Shown here: one piece after another, positions 31,621-43,900 of the stretch | Numbering within the stretch: position 1 is the first letter of the stretch | Layout of the letters: every line of letters starts with the position of its first letter | NCBI GenBank assembly: GCA_914767885.1 | Contig: CAJZBQ010000063.1 | Location: 697,449-761,448 of the forward strand | From: Blepharisma stoltei | Lineage: Eukaryota > Ciliophora > Heterotrichea > Heterotrichida > Blepharismidae | Direction of reading: 5' to 3' | DNA length: 64,000 nucleotides | Position numbers and translations under genes: made by a program | Notes under the pieces: model-generated | What the model was told of the DNA's origin: nothing | Seen by the model: the letters and a program-made list of their open reading frames with translations, nothing else | Databases searched by the model: none

Positions 31621-33870
31621 GAGCTTTAGATTATTCTTAAGAGCAGCAGCTACATCTAATGAATCCCAATACTCAAAATATAATACGTGAAAAAAATTGC
31701 AACCATTTGAAGTTGCTCTAAGTAGCCTACATTATTTTATCATCAAAACAGAATAACTTATCAGCTAGAAGCTGGGTAGTGCCTTTATTAATATTCTTGC
31801 TGTCCCTAATACTTTTTCCTCTTTTCTTTTCCTTTTAGTCATTATAAACAATAAGGGGAAATGCTTGCTGCATTAGCTCTTACTTCATTTCGTTTATATA
31901 AATTTAAAAACTTTGGGTTATTGGTGATTTATTTTTGGATAAAGTTCTCTTAATACTGCCTGGCGAGCATCATGCTAAAATTTTTAAATAATAAAATTCC
32001 TTAAAGAAAGGATTTTAAATCGTTATTATCATAGAGATATCACTTCAAATTTTAATTCTCTCCATTTAGTGCTATTTCCTTCTTCAAAAGTTGTAAATTT
32101 ATCATAACCGGCGGTTCCTTCACCTGTTTTTACTTCTCTCTTGTCTGTCAAGCCTCTAAATTTTCATTTTGCAAACCAAAAGCCACAATTATCAGGCTCA
32201 ATATACATTTTGCAACCTTCCACAGGGCAACGCGAGGGTACTGAGGCCAAAGAAAATATTCCAAATCCATGGCATGAGATAACCTTCTTATTAAAAGCTG
32301 CACAATTCTCATTTTTGCATATGCCGATAAAAGAGAGGCCTTTACTGACATACCTCCATGGAGGGGCAGTTTCACTAAACCCAATTTCTATTATTTTTTC
32401 CAAGTCATTAAAGTCAATTTCTAACGTTGGCGGACCTCCCCCACGTACATCCTCAACAACTTTAATTAGATTAATCCGCTTGATATCAATATATTCACCG
32501 GATTTTGCAGGTCGTATATACCTATCCTCATAGAACCAATTCTGTTTTCTAATTGGAATTCTAAAATTATCCCTAACGTAAAGGCATAATAGTCTAATGG
32601 GCTCGCCATTATGGACAGATATAGCCTTTGTCTTATCATATACATTAATCACAATACGGCAGATTTCTTCGGAGCATCGAAACCTAATATTACGCGGATC
32701 TAAATCATAAGTTCTAACAAGCTGAAGAGGGTTTTGCAAATCCATAGTTCTTGTATCATAATTGTACACTTCTTCCCCTAAGTGATAATATTCTTGAAGC
32801 TCATTTGGAATGCCAGATATCTCTTCAACTTGATTTGCTATAGAGTAGACTGAACCAAATGTTTCTGGAACGTTAATGACGTATTCCCCATAAATTGATG
32901 TAATGCTTAGACTTGGCATTCTACAATTATTAGCTAAAAATGAATTTACCAAAAAAGAGTGCAAATGGTTAGCACTAATATTGAGAATTAGTTTGATAAA
33001 CTAATATATTGAGTTTAAATCCATATGAGTCGATTCATAATTATAAGTAATGTTTATGATTTATAATTGCTTATAAACAATTATTGTCCTCGCTATGCAA
33101 AGCCGCCTCAAATGCAACTATAAGTGATAGAATTTTAATTAAAATACAAAAGGTACCAATTCTTTAAGATGGTTAAGATTATTGAGTATGCAATTGGTTG
33201 CAAATCTCTATGGTCTCAACATTCACTATTCACATTTTCATCTTTCTACAAAGTTATTAGGAAATTGTTGATAAAGATATTATCAGCAGGATAGCATATA
33301 AAATTTTGATTACTCTCCATATAGTCCAAAAACCACGTCAAATATTATAATTAGCAGCTTGGCATATTTTTTATCAGTTTACACCTAGATCAATTTTTCT
33401 TTGATCTGGTTTAATTTTTAGCCCTAAATAAGTGTTTGAATAAGAAAACTTACCTAAATAATCTATTTAAGGCTTTATTTAAATTTATCCAAAGGTTTAA
33501 AGTTAGAATTAGATGATAATTTAATGCCAAAAGATTATAAGAAATGGTTTTTAACAGCATTTAAGTCAATAATACACCTTATCATAAACTGTTTTGTGTT
33601 ATTTTATTTATTCTGAAATTCATGAATGATTAGAATTAGAAGGTAAACAATTTCCTATTGTCAATATATAATAGTTTTTATTATTTATGATTATTATTGA
33701 TCAAGCCTATAGAATATTCAAAAATGATGCCACTCGAGTTTTCTGTTATCTTTGACGAAAATTCACGGTTTCATATTTTTATTTGAGAATCGACTTTATC
33801 TGGTGAATTTATCCCAACTGTCCAGAGTAGTAAAGGCTTGCTATGTTGTGTAGGAGTTCTGAGCCCTAGA
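31621..33870 (-). repeat. Tandem duplication, unit B
   Basis: Homologous to 28831-31620 without the 533-bp insert. It contains the intact gene at 32026-32919. Its AT-rich tail (33000-33870) aligns with 30760-31590 with scattered substitutions and small indels. Confidence 0.7.
32026..32919 (-). CDS. Ubiquitin-like plus zinc-binding protein, 297 aa
   Basis: ATG at 32919 (MPSLSITSIYGEYVINVPET). The first 70 residues look like a ubiquitin-like beta-grasp domain (EEISGIPNELQEYYHLGEEV). A second similar segment follows (ICRIVINVYDKTKAISVHNG, EPIRLLCLYVRDNFRIPIRK). The C-terminal part has a Cys/His zinc-binding pattern (GICKNENCAAFNKKVISCHG, SRCPVEGCKMYIEPDNCGFW), seen in a family widespread in protists, ending GEGTAGYDKFTTFEEGNSTK. 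Two UGA codons are read as Trp, one right after GFWFAK and one before the final TAA. No IES interrupts it. A role in ubiquitin-type signalling is suggested only by fold. A degenerate tandem copy lies at 29270-30708. Confidence 0.7.
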
Positions 33871-34115
33871 TTAATCTTAAGAAGTGCAATCTACCACAGG
33901 TGGTGGAGATTGTGAACCTCATGGCACCTGAAAGTCTCAACTTGGTAGCCCAAACTCAGAGGAAAGTTAATCTAAAAAGCCAGTTTATTCATCCCAAGTG
34001 AGTTAGTCATATTAGGAGATAGAGGAAAATATGTTATTGAGTGCATCTAAGGACAATTTTGAGTGGAGCTGTTTTCAGATAATCTTGATAGATAAATGAT
34101 AATAAGATTAAGCCT

Positions 34116-35685
34116 ATGGAACTTAATCCAAACACTCTCAATATTATAATAGCAAGCATTTTCGCGCTAATCTGCACATGCTTACAAATAGCCATCCAAG
34201 AGCAGCTTGAAGACTCAAGCGCAGATTACATAGAATGGCTTCAAACCGACCGCACCTCATTCAGCGAATTTATATTCAAATCATTTGGATTTATTACTCA
34301 GCTAGTCTATGTAGGCACTGGAGTTATTTTATTCCTTAGCTTTGATCGTCACCTAGGCTTTCTGACTCTAAGTTTTGGCTTAATAGGAGCTGCTTCATCG
34401 ACTTTACTAAAACTTATGTATGCCCAGCCAAGACCTTATTGAAAATATTCTCATATTGCTGGCTTAGACTGTGCTACAGACTGAGGAACCCCATCAGGCC
34501 ATGCCTTGAGTGCTGGTTGTGTTCTATTCTATATAGGGCCAATTTGGATTAATTCCTCTAAAAGAAAACTATGAAAAGTATGTGTAATTATTTTTGCTGT
34601 TTTTATTACAGGATTTAATAGAAATTATTTAGGGGCGCATTTTTATTCCCAAGTCGTGCTTGGGTATTCTTATTCTTTGCTATTTATTTCTATTATGGCT
34701 TATCCTTATATATATGAAAAATTAAGGAAAATTAGTAAAGAGGTGGTTTATTTTACTCATGGGTTAGCAGGGGTTATGTTTTTGACAGCAAGTTTGCTGT
34801 ATTGTTTTAGAAAGCCGTATTGAGATGAAGAGTGGGGGAGAAATTATAGTGAAAAATGCGGAGGGAAGCTGCACGATGGGAAGCCTATGATAAGTGATTT
34901 TACGCAGACTAGCTATATCTGTATAGTGGCTGGATTGAGTTTGGGGTATTTTAAGTTGGAGATTAAGGGGTTGCCAAAATTTAATATTATTCTTTTTGAT
35001 TGTGAATATATGGATGAATAAGAAGATTATTTTACTATTTTTTATGTGAAATGGATAGGGCTTTTTCTAATATGTTTGCGCAATTTTATTAACTCCCCCC
35101 ATTTTTACCTGAGCGAGCAAACATATTCTGTTTGCTCAAGGTATTTTATTTTTTTAAAAATATTATCTACAAATTTTATAATAATTTTTTATTCGAAAAT
35201 TTAAAAAAATCGCAATTGCAAAAAATCGAAAGCAAAGATTAATTTGATTTGTAAAATTTATGTTTTAAAGTGGAATAAGCTGAAACTTCAATATAATAGT
35301 TATCACTTATATATTTAATTTTTTTTCATAAAAAATTTCTATATTAAAAATATTTTTGTTCGCTTCGGGCAGTGGGCTTTTTATCCAAAAAATAGGGAGA
35401 GGGGGAGTAGCAAATTATAAAAACCTTGCGATTTCTCTAGGAATCGCAGGGACTTGTGCTGGGATAATCTTAGGCTGTGTTTTTTTGTTTTCATTATTTT
35501 TGGATGGAATATTTTTAGCTTTTGCTGTAGGACTAACAGGGTATTTTGGAGGATTTTCATTAGGCAATGTAGTTCCTTTACTTATTTATAGGTTATTAGG
35601 AGTCAAAATTGATAAAGGTGAATTTGGCTTTAAGTTTCGTGAGATTGACGAAGTTGATTTGCCCAGGGTGGGATATAAACCATAA
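34116..35685 (+). CDS. PAP2-superfamily phosphatase, glucose-6-phosphatase-like, 386 aa, one IES
   Basis: ATG at 34116 (MELNPNTLNIIIASIFALIC). Phosphatase motifs are in order: KLMYAQPRPYW (K...RP), GTPSGHALSAG (PSGH), and GFNRNYLGAHFYSQVVLGYS (R...H). The third motif ends in Gln, where many PAP2 enzymes have Asp; glucose-6-phosphatases also have HF..Q there. Several UGA codons are read as Trp. About nine hydrophobic helices predict an ER or other internal membrane enzyme with a lumenal active site. The IES at 35007-35415 contains a MITE; removal joins FDCEY to KNLAISLGIAG and leaves exactly 387 codons. The C-terminal helices (GIILGCVFLFSLFLDGIFLA) belong to the same protein. The substrate is not certain. 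Confidence 0.82.
35007..35415 (-). mobile_element. IES (409 bp) containing a MITE, in the PAP2 gene
   Basis: TA at codon positions 1-2 on both sides (gaa TAT, aat TAT). The MITE core runs from 35090 (TAACTCCCCCCATTTTTACC) to 35407 (AGGGAGAGGGGGAGTA). The extra 83 bp to its left is part of the eliminated segment and contains a TAA. Confidence 0.7.
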
Positions 35686-35813
35686 TCTTATAATAAACTC
35701 AAATTTTACTGTTTTTAAATTTAAGCTAAATTGAGATTTTATGAAAACTCTCTACTATAGCTGATCTGCATTATCGGCTAATTCTTAATATGTCAGATTT
35801 ATACTAAAATCAT

Positions 35814-37616
35814 ATGCAAAATTCTTTGAATATGAATCAAAAACAATGCTCTGAGCCAGGCTGTGAGCTTGAAGCCGAGTATGGATGCCAATGCACCAGT
35901 CCTGAAACTTATCTATGCAAACTCCACTGAATGAAACATTGCGAATTGCCCAATAGGGATCATACCTTCGAATCTGTTTTTCTAAAGCCATGCGAAGGGA
36001 CACAAGAAGCAATTCTAGAATTTCTTAAAAGCAAGCTGTCTGAAAATCAAGAATCAAGGAAAAATATTACAGTTTCCTTTAGCCAACACCTCAACAGCTC
36101 TGAAGATAGCTTTGAGAATTTCTTAAAAAGACTGGACTCTGAATCAGCAGAAATCAAAATCTGCTTTGAGAAGATTTCTGAAGCTAAAAAGCTATCAAAA
36201 TTCGAGCAGGATCCCCTGTTAAAGTTATTGGCTTTACAGCCTAATGAAGCTATTGAGAAAATTAAGCCAATGCTATCATGCAAACCAGACTCATATACAA
36301 ATATAAATTTAATTTGTAGCTTGACTGGAGAAATCGAAAAAATAATCGAAAGCTTTATCAAAAACAAATTCGAAAAATATTTAGAAAATAAGCTATCTGG
36401 CTTAGAAAAAACGCTTGAAAAGCATGATCAAATTATCAATTCGGCTAATGATTTTGTTGAAAATCTTAAGGACACTATTTCTACCCTAATAGCTGAGAAT
36501 GAAAAGAGCAAAAAAGATTTTGAAGAATGGAAACAAGAAGTTGAGACAAAAAGAAAATGAGAAGTAGCCTCAAGAAATTCTCAGCTCTCCAACAGTATCA
36601 CGGATATCCTCAAAGTTTCAAATTTAAACAAAAAACAATTAAATTTCAAAAACTGAAGCCCAGATGTAAAAATAAATGAAATTAAATCTGCAACTTTGAA
36701 TGAGGCTTTCAACTCAGAAATAGACCAAGATTCCATTAGTGTTTGCTCACTATATGAGAGTGAAATCCTCTCAGTTCCTGACTTAAGGTTTTATTATCAA
36801 GACAATTTTGATACAGAAATTAAAAAAAAATCGCTTTATCTTATTGATAAAGGTATAAATAAAAATACAAATTTGATTGTTTTTGACACAGAAAATGAAA
36901 TGGAAGACATAAAAACCTTGAATATTTCTGATCAATTAGACTCTGGTACGTGTATAGCGCAGCTTCCTGATGGCAAATTTTTCTGTTTTGGAAAACGTTG
37001 TCCAGCTTCTGGGATTTCGTTGACAATTGACAAAAAACTTAAGATTTGCATGATGCCGTCAGGAACACCCTGCTGTTATTCATCAGCTGTTTATTTTAAT
37101 AGAAATATTTATTGCTTTGGTGGGTGAAATGACGAGAAATCACCTTTAGCCTTATCAGAAAGATTTGATATGAACGAAAATAAATGAATTAAATTAAGCC
37201 CATTGCCAAATCCGGATTGCTGTTTGCATTCCTTGATTTTTAAGAAAAATATTTTAATATCTGGGAGTGAAAATCGGAAACTTTTGAGGTATTCTATTTT
37301 AGGAAATGATTTTACAACAATTCCTTTTGAATTTGCTGAAAGGAAAAGGAAAATAATGGTAAATGCAGTCAGGCTGTATTTGATTGAATGCGGGGGATTT
37401 ATTTATGAAAGCGAAATTGAAGATGATACGGTGTGGAAAATAATAGCTCCCTCAGTAATCAGTGAAATTTGCCCATGGCAAGTATATTGCTTATATAATA
37501 AGGAGACAATTTATATTGGGTGTAGAGATCTGAATGAATATTACAAATTTAGTTTGCTTAGCAAAAATATGGCTGCGATTTTACACACCTCTCAAGAAAG
37601 CTGTTTGACTTTTTAA
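35814..37616 (+). CDS. B-box zinc finger, coiled coil and kelch-like propeller protein, 600 aa
   Basis: ATG at 35814 (in-frame ATG at 35832). Residues 10-55 form a B-box-like zinc site (KQCSEPGCELEAEYGCQCTS, LCKLHWMKHCELPNRDHTF). A helical region of about 200 residues follows (EKYLENKLSGLEKTLEKHDQ). Then come kelch-like blades: GTCIAQLPDGKFFCFGKRCP, YFNRNIYCFGGWNDEKSPLA, ERFDMNENKWIKLSPLPNPD, HSLIFKKNILISGSENRKLL. Multiple UGA codons are read as Trp; no IES interrupts it. This layout resembles TRIM/kelch-type scaffold proteins. Three paralogues of the propeller part lie at 43.3-51.3 kb, and the N-terminal module also occurs in the TPR protein at 58.5-61.0 kb. Confidence 0.75.
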
Positions 37617-39045
37617 TTATTGTTAATTCAATAACTTTCTTCATTATTTAATTAGCATAAAGGAAGATATACCTTCAAATTTTTTAAGGCTTCTAAAATA
37701 ATACTTCATTCTATTTTAAAAATCTAGGAAAGTCCTAAGCACCCATAATTTTTCCCATATCTAAATTCCAATAAGTGCAAGATAAGATGTGATTTTTATA
37801 TATATTTTGAACAAATATAGGATATTACAATAATTTCGGGACAAAGGATCAATTTTGCAGGCTACTAATGGCTTAAAATTCATCACAACCGTGGAAATCA
37901 AATTCCCTAGCCTTTCAGAGTTAGACAATCAGACTCTCTTAGAAGAATATAAGTCAAATCACAAAAAACTGACAGATGCATTAATGTCAGAAAAAAATAG
38001 AGTTGTTCATCATGTAAAAAAGATTCAGCATCTGGAAAATGAAGTGAAAGAAAAGAATTCGAAAATGATTGAAATCAAAAAATGATTTTAAATCTTATAA
38101 AGGAAAAAGAAATGATTGTAAAGGTTAATGAAGAGCAGAAGCAACAGAAAGAAATTTATGAAAAACAGACTGCAGAACTTAATAGCATCAATGAAGAAAG
38201 GAAGCCAATAGAAAAATTAGAAGAGCAAATTGAAGAACTTCAAGCTGAACGTAAAGATCTTCGAGCTGAATGTAAAGATCTTCGAGCTGAATGTGAAGAT
38301 CTTCGAGCTGAATGTAAAAATCTTCGAGCTGCTAGTGAAAAATCAGATGAGGAAATTAAAAATCTTCAACTAAAACTTTGAACTGCAAAATTGATTTGGA
38401 AATTGCAAAGCTCCAAAAGGAAATAAAAGAAATCGAGACGGATTTATTAGACCAAAACGACCCAGAAAGAATAAAGATCAATAAATGTAGACAAGAAGAG
38501 ATTGAATTTAAATCACTCTTAGGGAGATTATCGGTGATTTAAAAAATGACCTAATTAAGGAGCTAAGTGGGTTTATTGGCGAAAGATGTTACGGATTCTT
38601 AGATATTAATAAAACAGCACGCTCTAAGGGAATAGACAAGGAAGAAGTTAATGCTTGCAAGAGAAACTATTTTTTTGAGAGATATGGAATTGACATTGAT
38701 GCTTTTCAGCGAATTATGGACAAAAGATATTCTCTGTTTAAATACAAGCATAACTCGACCTTAATGGAAGGAGATAGGCTTAGGAGGTATTTAGATGAAC
38801 TTCCCGAAGATAACAAATATAAGTTGATTTATATGTCTATGACTGGATTTATTGCTATAAGAGAAAAAGAAAAAAGGCAAAAGGAATCCCCAAATTGCTG
38901 TAGAAAATGTGGAGATAGTAAGCATATAACGGAGAGATGCCCAATTTGCTATTTTTGTGATGATTATGGGCATACCAAAAATAATTGCCCAAGAAGAAGA
39001 CCTTATAAATCGAGAAAGCTAACTATTAATGACAAGATTTAGAAT
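37230..39045 (+). repeat. Tandem duplication, first unit (kelch 3' end plus coiled-coil/CCHC gene)
   Basis: The sequence from AAGAAAAATATTTTAATATC at 37233 onward is repeated almost exactly at 39321, followed in both units by a homologous coiled-coil/zinc-knuckle gene. This fixes the duplication unit at about 2.1 kb. Confidence 0.75.
37855..39042 (+). pseudogene. Decayed copy of the coiled-coil/CCHC zinc-knuckle gene
   Basis: Frames match the better copy at 40022-41546: LDNQTLLEEYKSNHKKLTDA, repeated DLRAEC units (AECKDLRAECEDLRAEC), and the end KESPNCCRKCGDSKHITERC with FCDDYGHTKNNCPRRR. There is no matching N-terminus. Frameshifts lie near 38085, 38395 and 38515, and the middle part is shortened. 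The zinc-knuckle cysteines and histidines are still intact in the last 100 codons. Confidence 0.65.
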
Positions 39046-39315
39046 ATTATTTAAATATGCTTTAGGAAATTTCCTAAAGATAATTGTAACGGCTTAGGCA
39101 AATATAAACTTCTTATTTTATATATTTTTCAAATGCCCAAAACTTTAAAATATATTTTTTAAAATAAAGCTCAATATGGCCTGCTTTAAGCAATATTTCA
39201 AAAAGAAGGTTAGCCCACTATTTATTCTTTTGAGAATTCATAATGATAGAACAAAGTCATCACGGTCAAGATATCGATTAAAATTGAAGCTGCTCCAATG
39301 TTCATAAAAATACAA

Positions 39316-39960
39316 TGGGGAGTAAGAAAAATATTTTAATATCTGGGAGTGAAAATCGGAAACTTTTGAGGTATTCTATTTTAGGAAATGATTTTACAAC
39401 AATTCCTTTTGAATTTGCTGAAAGGAAAAGGAAAATAATGGTAAATGCAGTCAGGCTGTATTTGATTGAATGCGGGGGATTTATTTATAAAAGCGAAATT
39501 GAAGATGATACGGCGTGAAAAATAGTAGCTGCATCAGTAATCAGTGAAATTTGCCCATGGCAAGTATATTGCTTATATAATAAGGAGACAATTTATAAAA
39601 TCATTTATCTAATATTGCGAGACTTTTAATTAAATTTTTATTGCTAGACTCAGTTATTTAATAATTTAGAATAGTTAAAAAATTTTTTTGTTCGATCGCG
39701 GTGGGTGATTTTTTGGTCAAAAATAAGGATTTTTCCAATAGTTTTGTTCACTAGCGAGGCATAAATGTTTATTTCAAAGATGGCATCACTTGCTAAAAAA
39801 GAAAGACAAGGGTATATTGGGTGCAGAGATCTGAATGAATATTACAAATTTATCTGTTTAGCAAAAATATGGCTGCGATTTTACACACCTCGCAGGGGAG
39901 CTGTTCACTTTTTTAATTATTGTTAATTCAATAACTTTCTTCATTATTTAATTGACATAA
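39316..39960 (+). pseudogene. Duplicated kelch 3' fragment, broken by an insertion
   Basis: Contains KKNILISGSENRKLLRYSIL through YCLYNKETIYK from the gene at 35814-37616, nearly identical at nucleotide level. It is then interrupted at about 39597-39810 by foreign sequence that includes half of a MITE (TTTTGTTCGATCGCGGTGGG, TTTTTCCAATAGTTTTGTTC). The remaining 3' end follows (GGGTGCAGAGATCTGAATGA). No start codon or upstream domains: a truncated, recently duplicated fragment. Confidence 0.7.
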
Positions 39961-40021
39961 AGGGGGATATAAAATCCAAATTTTTAAGGCCTCTTAAATA
40001 ATAATTAACTTTATAAACAAT

Positions 40022-41546
40022 ATGCTCCAAGATCAAAACATTAGGGATTATCAAGAATCCAAAGAAGAAACTCTGATCGGTAGACAAAAAATAGATTATC
40101 TTAAAGGATTAATCTTAATTGAAAAAGAAAAGCTCATCAAGCAAAATACATCACAGGAAGATTTGGTAAATGCTCCACAAATTCGCCTTTCAGAATTGCA
40201 GCAAGAGCTGATTAAAGAGTTTGAAAATGAAATAAAGAAAGCTTTTAAAGATCAGAAAAACTTAAATTCATACCTTCAACAGATGCAAAGGGGAAAAAGA
40301 AAGACTTGAATCAGAAAATCAGCAGTTGGAGCAAAAAATCAAATTGCTCGAAAATGAAGTTTTAGATGGAAAGCTAGATAATCAGACTCTCTTAGAAGAG
40401 TATAAGTTCAACCATAAAAAACTAACTGAAGCATTAACTTCAGAAAAGGATCGAACTCTTCATCATGAAAAGAAAATTCAGCGTTTGGAAGTTGAAATAC
40501 ATAACAATAATTCGAAAATGGCTGATATCAAAACAAGAATTTTAGATCTTATAAAGGAAAAACAAATGATTGTAAAGGCTAATGAAGAACAGAATCAGCA
40601 GATAAAAATTTATGAAAAACAGATTGCAGAGCTTAATAGCATCAATGAAGAAAGGAAGTCAAAAGAAAAGTTTGAAGAGCGAATTGAAGAACTTGAAGGT
40701 GAATGCAGAGATCTTAGAGCTGAATGCAGAGATCTTAGAGCTGAATGCAGAGATCTTAGAGCTGAATGTGAAGCTCTTCAGGCTGCTAGTGCAAAATCAG
40801 ATAAGGAAATAAAAATCCTTCAAGAAGAAAATCGAGCTAATCGCGAAAAATCAGATAAGGAAATTAAAAAACTTAGTGAAGTAATTGCAAAGCTTAAAAA
40901 GGAAGTAAAAAGACTAAATGAAAGCAAGACAGATTTATTAGAAGAAAGCAAGTCACAAAGAACAATGATCAAAAATTTTAGACTTCAAGATGAACAAAAT
41001 CAGGAAAAAATGTCCAAACTAGAAGAGATTGAATTTAAATCGTGAATGAGGGAGATTATCACTGATTTGAGAGATGACTTAATTAAAGAGTTAAGTGGGT
41101 TTATTGACGAAAGATGCTACGGATTATCAGAAGTTGATAAAACAGCAAATTATAAGGGAATAGATATGAATGAAGTTAATACTTGCAAGAGAAACTATTT
41201 GCTCGAAAATTATGGAATTGACACTGATACTTTTGAGCGAATTTTGGAGGCGAAATATGAACTGAATTACTTCATACACAACTCGACCTTAATGGAAAGA
41301 GAAAAAGTTCAAATCTATTTAGCTGGACTTCCAGATAACAATGAATTAAAGTTGATTTATATGTCTATGGCTAGATTTATTTCTAAGAGAGAAAAAGAAG
41401 AATTGCAAAAACAGTTCCCAAACTGCTGTAGAAGATGTGGAGATAGTGGGCATAGAACGGAGAGATGCCAACTTTGCTATTTTTGTGGAGATTATGGGCA
41501 TACCCAACAAAATTGCCCAAGAAGAAAATATAATCGAGAAACGTAA
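40022..41546 (+). CDS. Coiled-coil protein with two CCHC-type zinc knuckles
   Basis: ATG at 40022 (MLQDQNIRDYQESKEETLIG). Long coiled coil (LESENQQLEQKIKLLENEVL, KLTEALTSEKDRTLHHEKKI) with three perfect 7-residue units (ECRDLRA). It is followed by a C-terminal module of about 160 residues (LSGFIDERCYGLSEVDKTAN) ending in two zinc knuckles: CCRRCGDSGHRTERC and CYFCGDYGHTQQNC. One UGA (about 41043) is read as Trp. A one-base frame slip at about 40280-40310 (MQRG/EKERLESE) must be an error or a mutation. Zinc knuckles of this type bind single-stranded nucleic acid; nothing retroviral (protease, reverse transcriptase) is nearby. The gene is the second copy of a tandem duplication. Confidence 0.62.
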
Positions 41547-43347
41547 TTGTTAATGAAAATATTTAGAATATTAATTAAATGTGTTTTAGGAATTTCCAAA
41601 AGATAATATATATTTTTCAAAGTCCCAAAACTTTGAATAAAATAAATTTTTAAAATAAAACTCAGTATGATACTTCAAAAAGAATCTTAAGCTGACTAAT
41701 CATTCTTCTGAGAATTCATAATGATAGTCTCAGGAACAAAGCCACAACGGTCAAGATTTCAATCACAATTGAAGCTGTTCAAATTTGAGCTTTCTTTCAG
41801 TCAAGTTAAATCTTCTATCACAAAGGCCTAAACATGTATCACTTCAATTGCTGTCAAAATAGAGTATAAATTGTTTTTGTAGCTTGAAATAAGGACTTGA
41901 TATGCAATTTCTAAATATCATTATTCCTATATGAAGAAAAAGCCTAGTTTCAAGAGGAGCCACTAGAATGAAAATTTTTGATATATCAAAATGGTAATTT
42001 CGATACATGATAGGAAATAAGCCTTGAAAGGAGTCATAAAGTCGTATTAATGAAAGAATGCAAGTCGACAGTTAATGCAGCAAGAGAGACTGGTAAATTC
42101 TTGGAAAATCACCAATATCAAATATCAATCCATAAATATGCTTGGATTATAATATATGGCGAGCCAATACTCCTCACTATATGAGAAAAAGTTTATATGG
42201 AGAAAATTTAACCCCACTTTTAAATTAAAACAGGATTTTTGATTTCAGGATAAACATTACATCAATTATTTATTTTATAGCCTAAAATAAATTTGACTCA
42301 TTATTTAGACGTATCTATGCTAATTTATTTCCGCATCTAAATTTTATAGTAAAAATTAAATTTTATAATCAACAAAAAAAGCTAATATATTTGAAGGAGG
42401 TGGGTATAAATATTAAAATTGAGATGCTCTATGAATATAAGTATTTTTATGATTCTCAAAATAACAAAATAGGATTAAAGAATTATGTAAATATATCAAT
42501 TTTATAATAAATAATAACAGTTCTGCTGTCATATTACTGTTAACAGTAAATAAGAAAGGATATAATCATTAGTAGAAATTCGAAAATAGATTCTTCCAAG
42601 GTATAGCTCTTTCCCTTGAATAGCCCGATAACGGGATGAAGCCGGCCCGTTTATCAGGCTATTCAAGGGAAAGCGCTATATCCTTTATATAATAGCAGGA
42701 TGATCAGGAATGCTGATTCTGCTGCAAAAGCGGCTGCTTAGCACTAGCCTGGCATATTAATTGCTTTAACCGCTACAGTTTTCCATGTTACAAGTAAATA
42801 ATGTAAGATATTAAAAAACTTATTTTAAAGTAAGTTAATCATGAATTTTTCATTCAAATTAAATTTGGAATAGCTGATATTATTTTTTATATAGCAAGCA
42901 CTATAATTAATATCTTTTAATAGCATAGAATGAATTTATCTTGAAATGGGCAATGAAAGCACGTTAAATTATTAGCAAATAGCCATATAAGAGATCTTAA
43001 TTTCTTAATTTAAAATAAGAGCACATATCGGTAAAATTTCATTTTTTGGGAAATTAACCATATAAATTTGAACAATATTTAGTTTAAGTTCCTGTAAAAT
43101 AGAAATTGACAATGTGCTTACATGGCTCAGCTGATTTAAATATATTTTCACCGTCCGCTATAGCCTCTGAACGCTTTTAAATCGCTTTAATGCAAACTTC
43201 CCTTTCCTAATTTGAATTTCTGACAAACCACCAAAGATGGCAATACAACTCAACCATTATATGCCAACTTTCAGTAGATTTTGTACTGTCATCATTAAGT
43301 AGCTTGCCAGAGCTCCAATTCAGAGAAGTAGCTTACTACAAAGCGCG
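41547..43347. other. 1.8-kb AT-rich spacer with one strong hairpin
   Basis: No frame with coding character on either strand. A long stem-loop is annotated separately at 42600-42683. Weak traces of the zinc-gene unit's 3' flank extend to about 41800. Confidence 0.35.
42600..42683. repeat. Strong GC-containing hairpin
   Basis: The left arm GGTATAGCTCTTTCCCTTGA, continuing ATAGCCCGATAACGGG, pairs with the right arm CCCGTTTATCAGGCTATTCA, continuing AGGGAAAGCGCTATATCC. The stem is about 36 bp with a few mismatches around a 10-12 nt loop (ATGAAGCCGG). No promoter, poly-T end or ORF is attached. It could be a small RNA precursor or a remnant of a palindromic element. Confidence 0.6.
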
Positions 43348-43802
43348 CTAAAAATGTGCAGACATTATATAATAGGGTAAAAGAATATATATTCACCCTT
43401 TATTATATGTGCAATAAATTCAGTCCGAATCCTTGCCAATTACTGAGTTTGCTATTTGATTTCAAGCATACTCGTCTTCACTTTCATAGATCTTTCCTAA
43501 AGAGTCTTCAATCAAATATAGCCTTCCTGCATTAATTAATATCTTTATTTTATAATAGTCAAACTCATAAGGAATTACTGAGAAAGAGTCAGTATCAATA
43601 GAATACAACCAAATATATGAATTTAGTGATCCTGATATCAATATGTTTCCATTAAATATTACACTATGGCAGCAAAGCTCATCAAGTGGCATTGGGGTTA
43701 AATTAAATCATTGATTTCTATCCAAATCAAATCTACTAGATATAGATAAATAATAAAATAAGTTTCTTCCTCCAAAACAATAGACGCTCCTATTGAAGTA
43801 TA

Positions 43803-43874
43803 TATGAGACTTTAGCTGAATAGGGAACAATTTTGCTTGAAATTTTTAATTATTGCGTTTAATCCAAGAGAGTT
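43803..43874. mobile_element. TA-bounded IES (72 bp), kelch site 2
   Basis: Lies after AYSSA and before IYFNRSVYCFGG. TA at codon position 3/1 on both sides. The same position is occupied in the paralogues at 46478 and 50772. Confidence 0.65.
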
Positions 43875-43900
43875 TAGCTGAGGAATATGCACAAGGCGGC

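Noticed and set aside
40022-41546. Zinc-knuckle protein as a retrotransposon Gag
   Set aside because: CCHC knuckles alone are not enough; there is no protease, reverse transcriptase or terminal repeats, and the duplication is a local tandem one.
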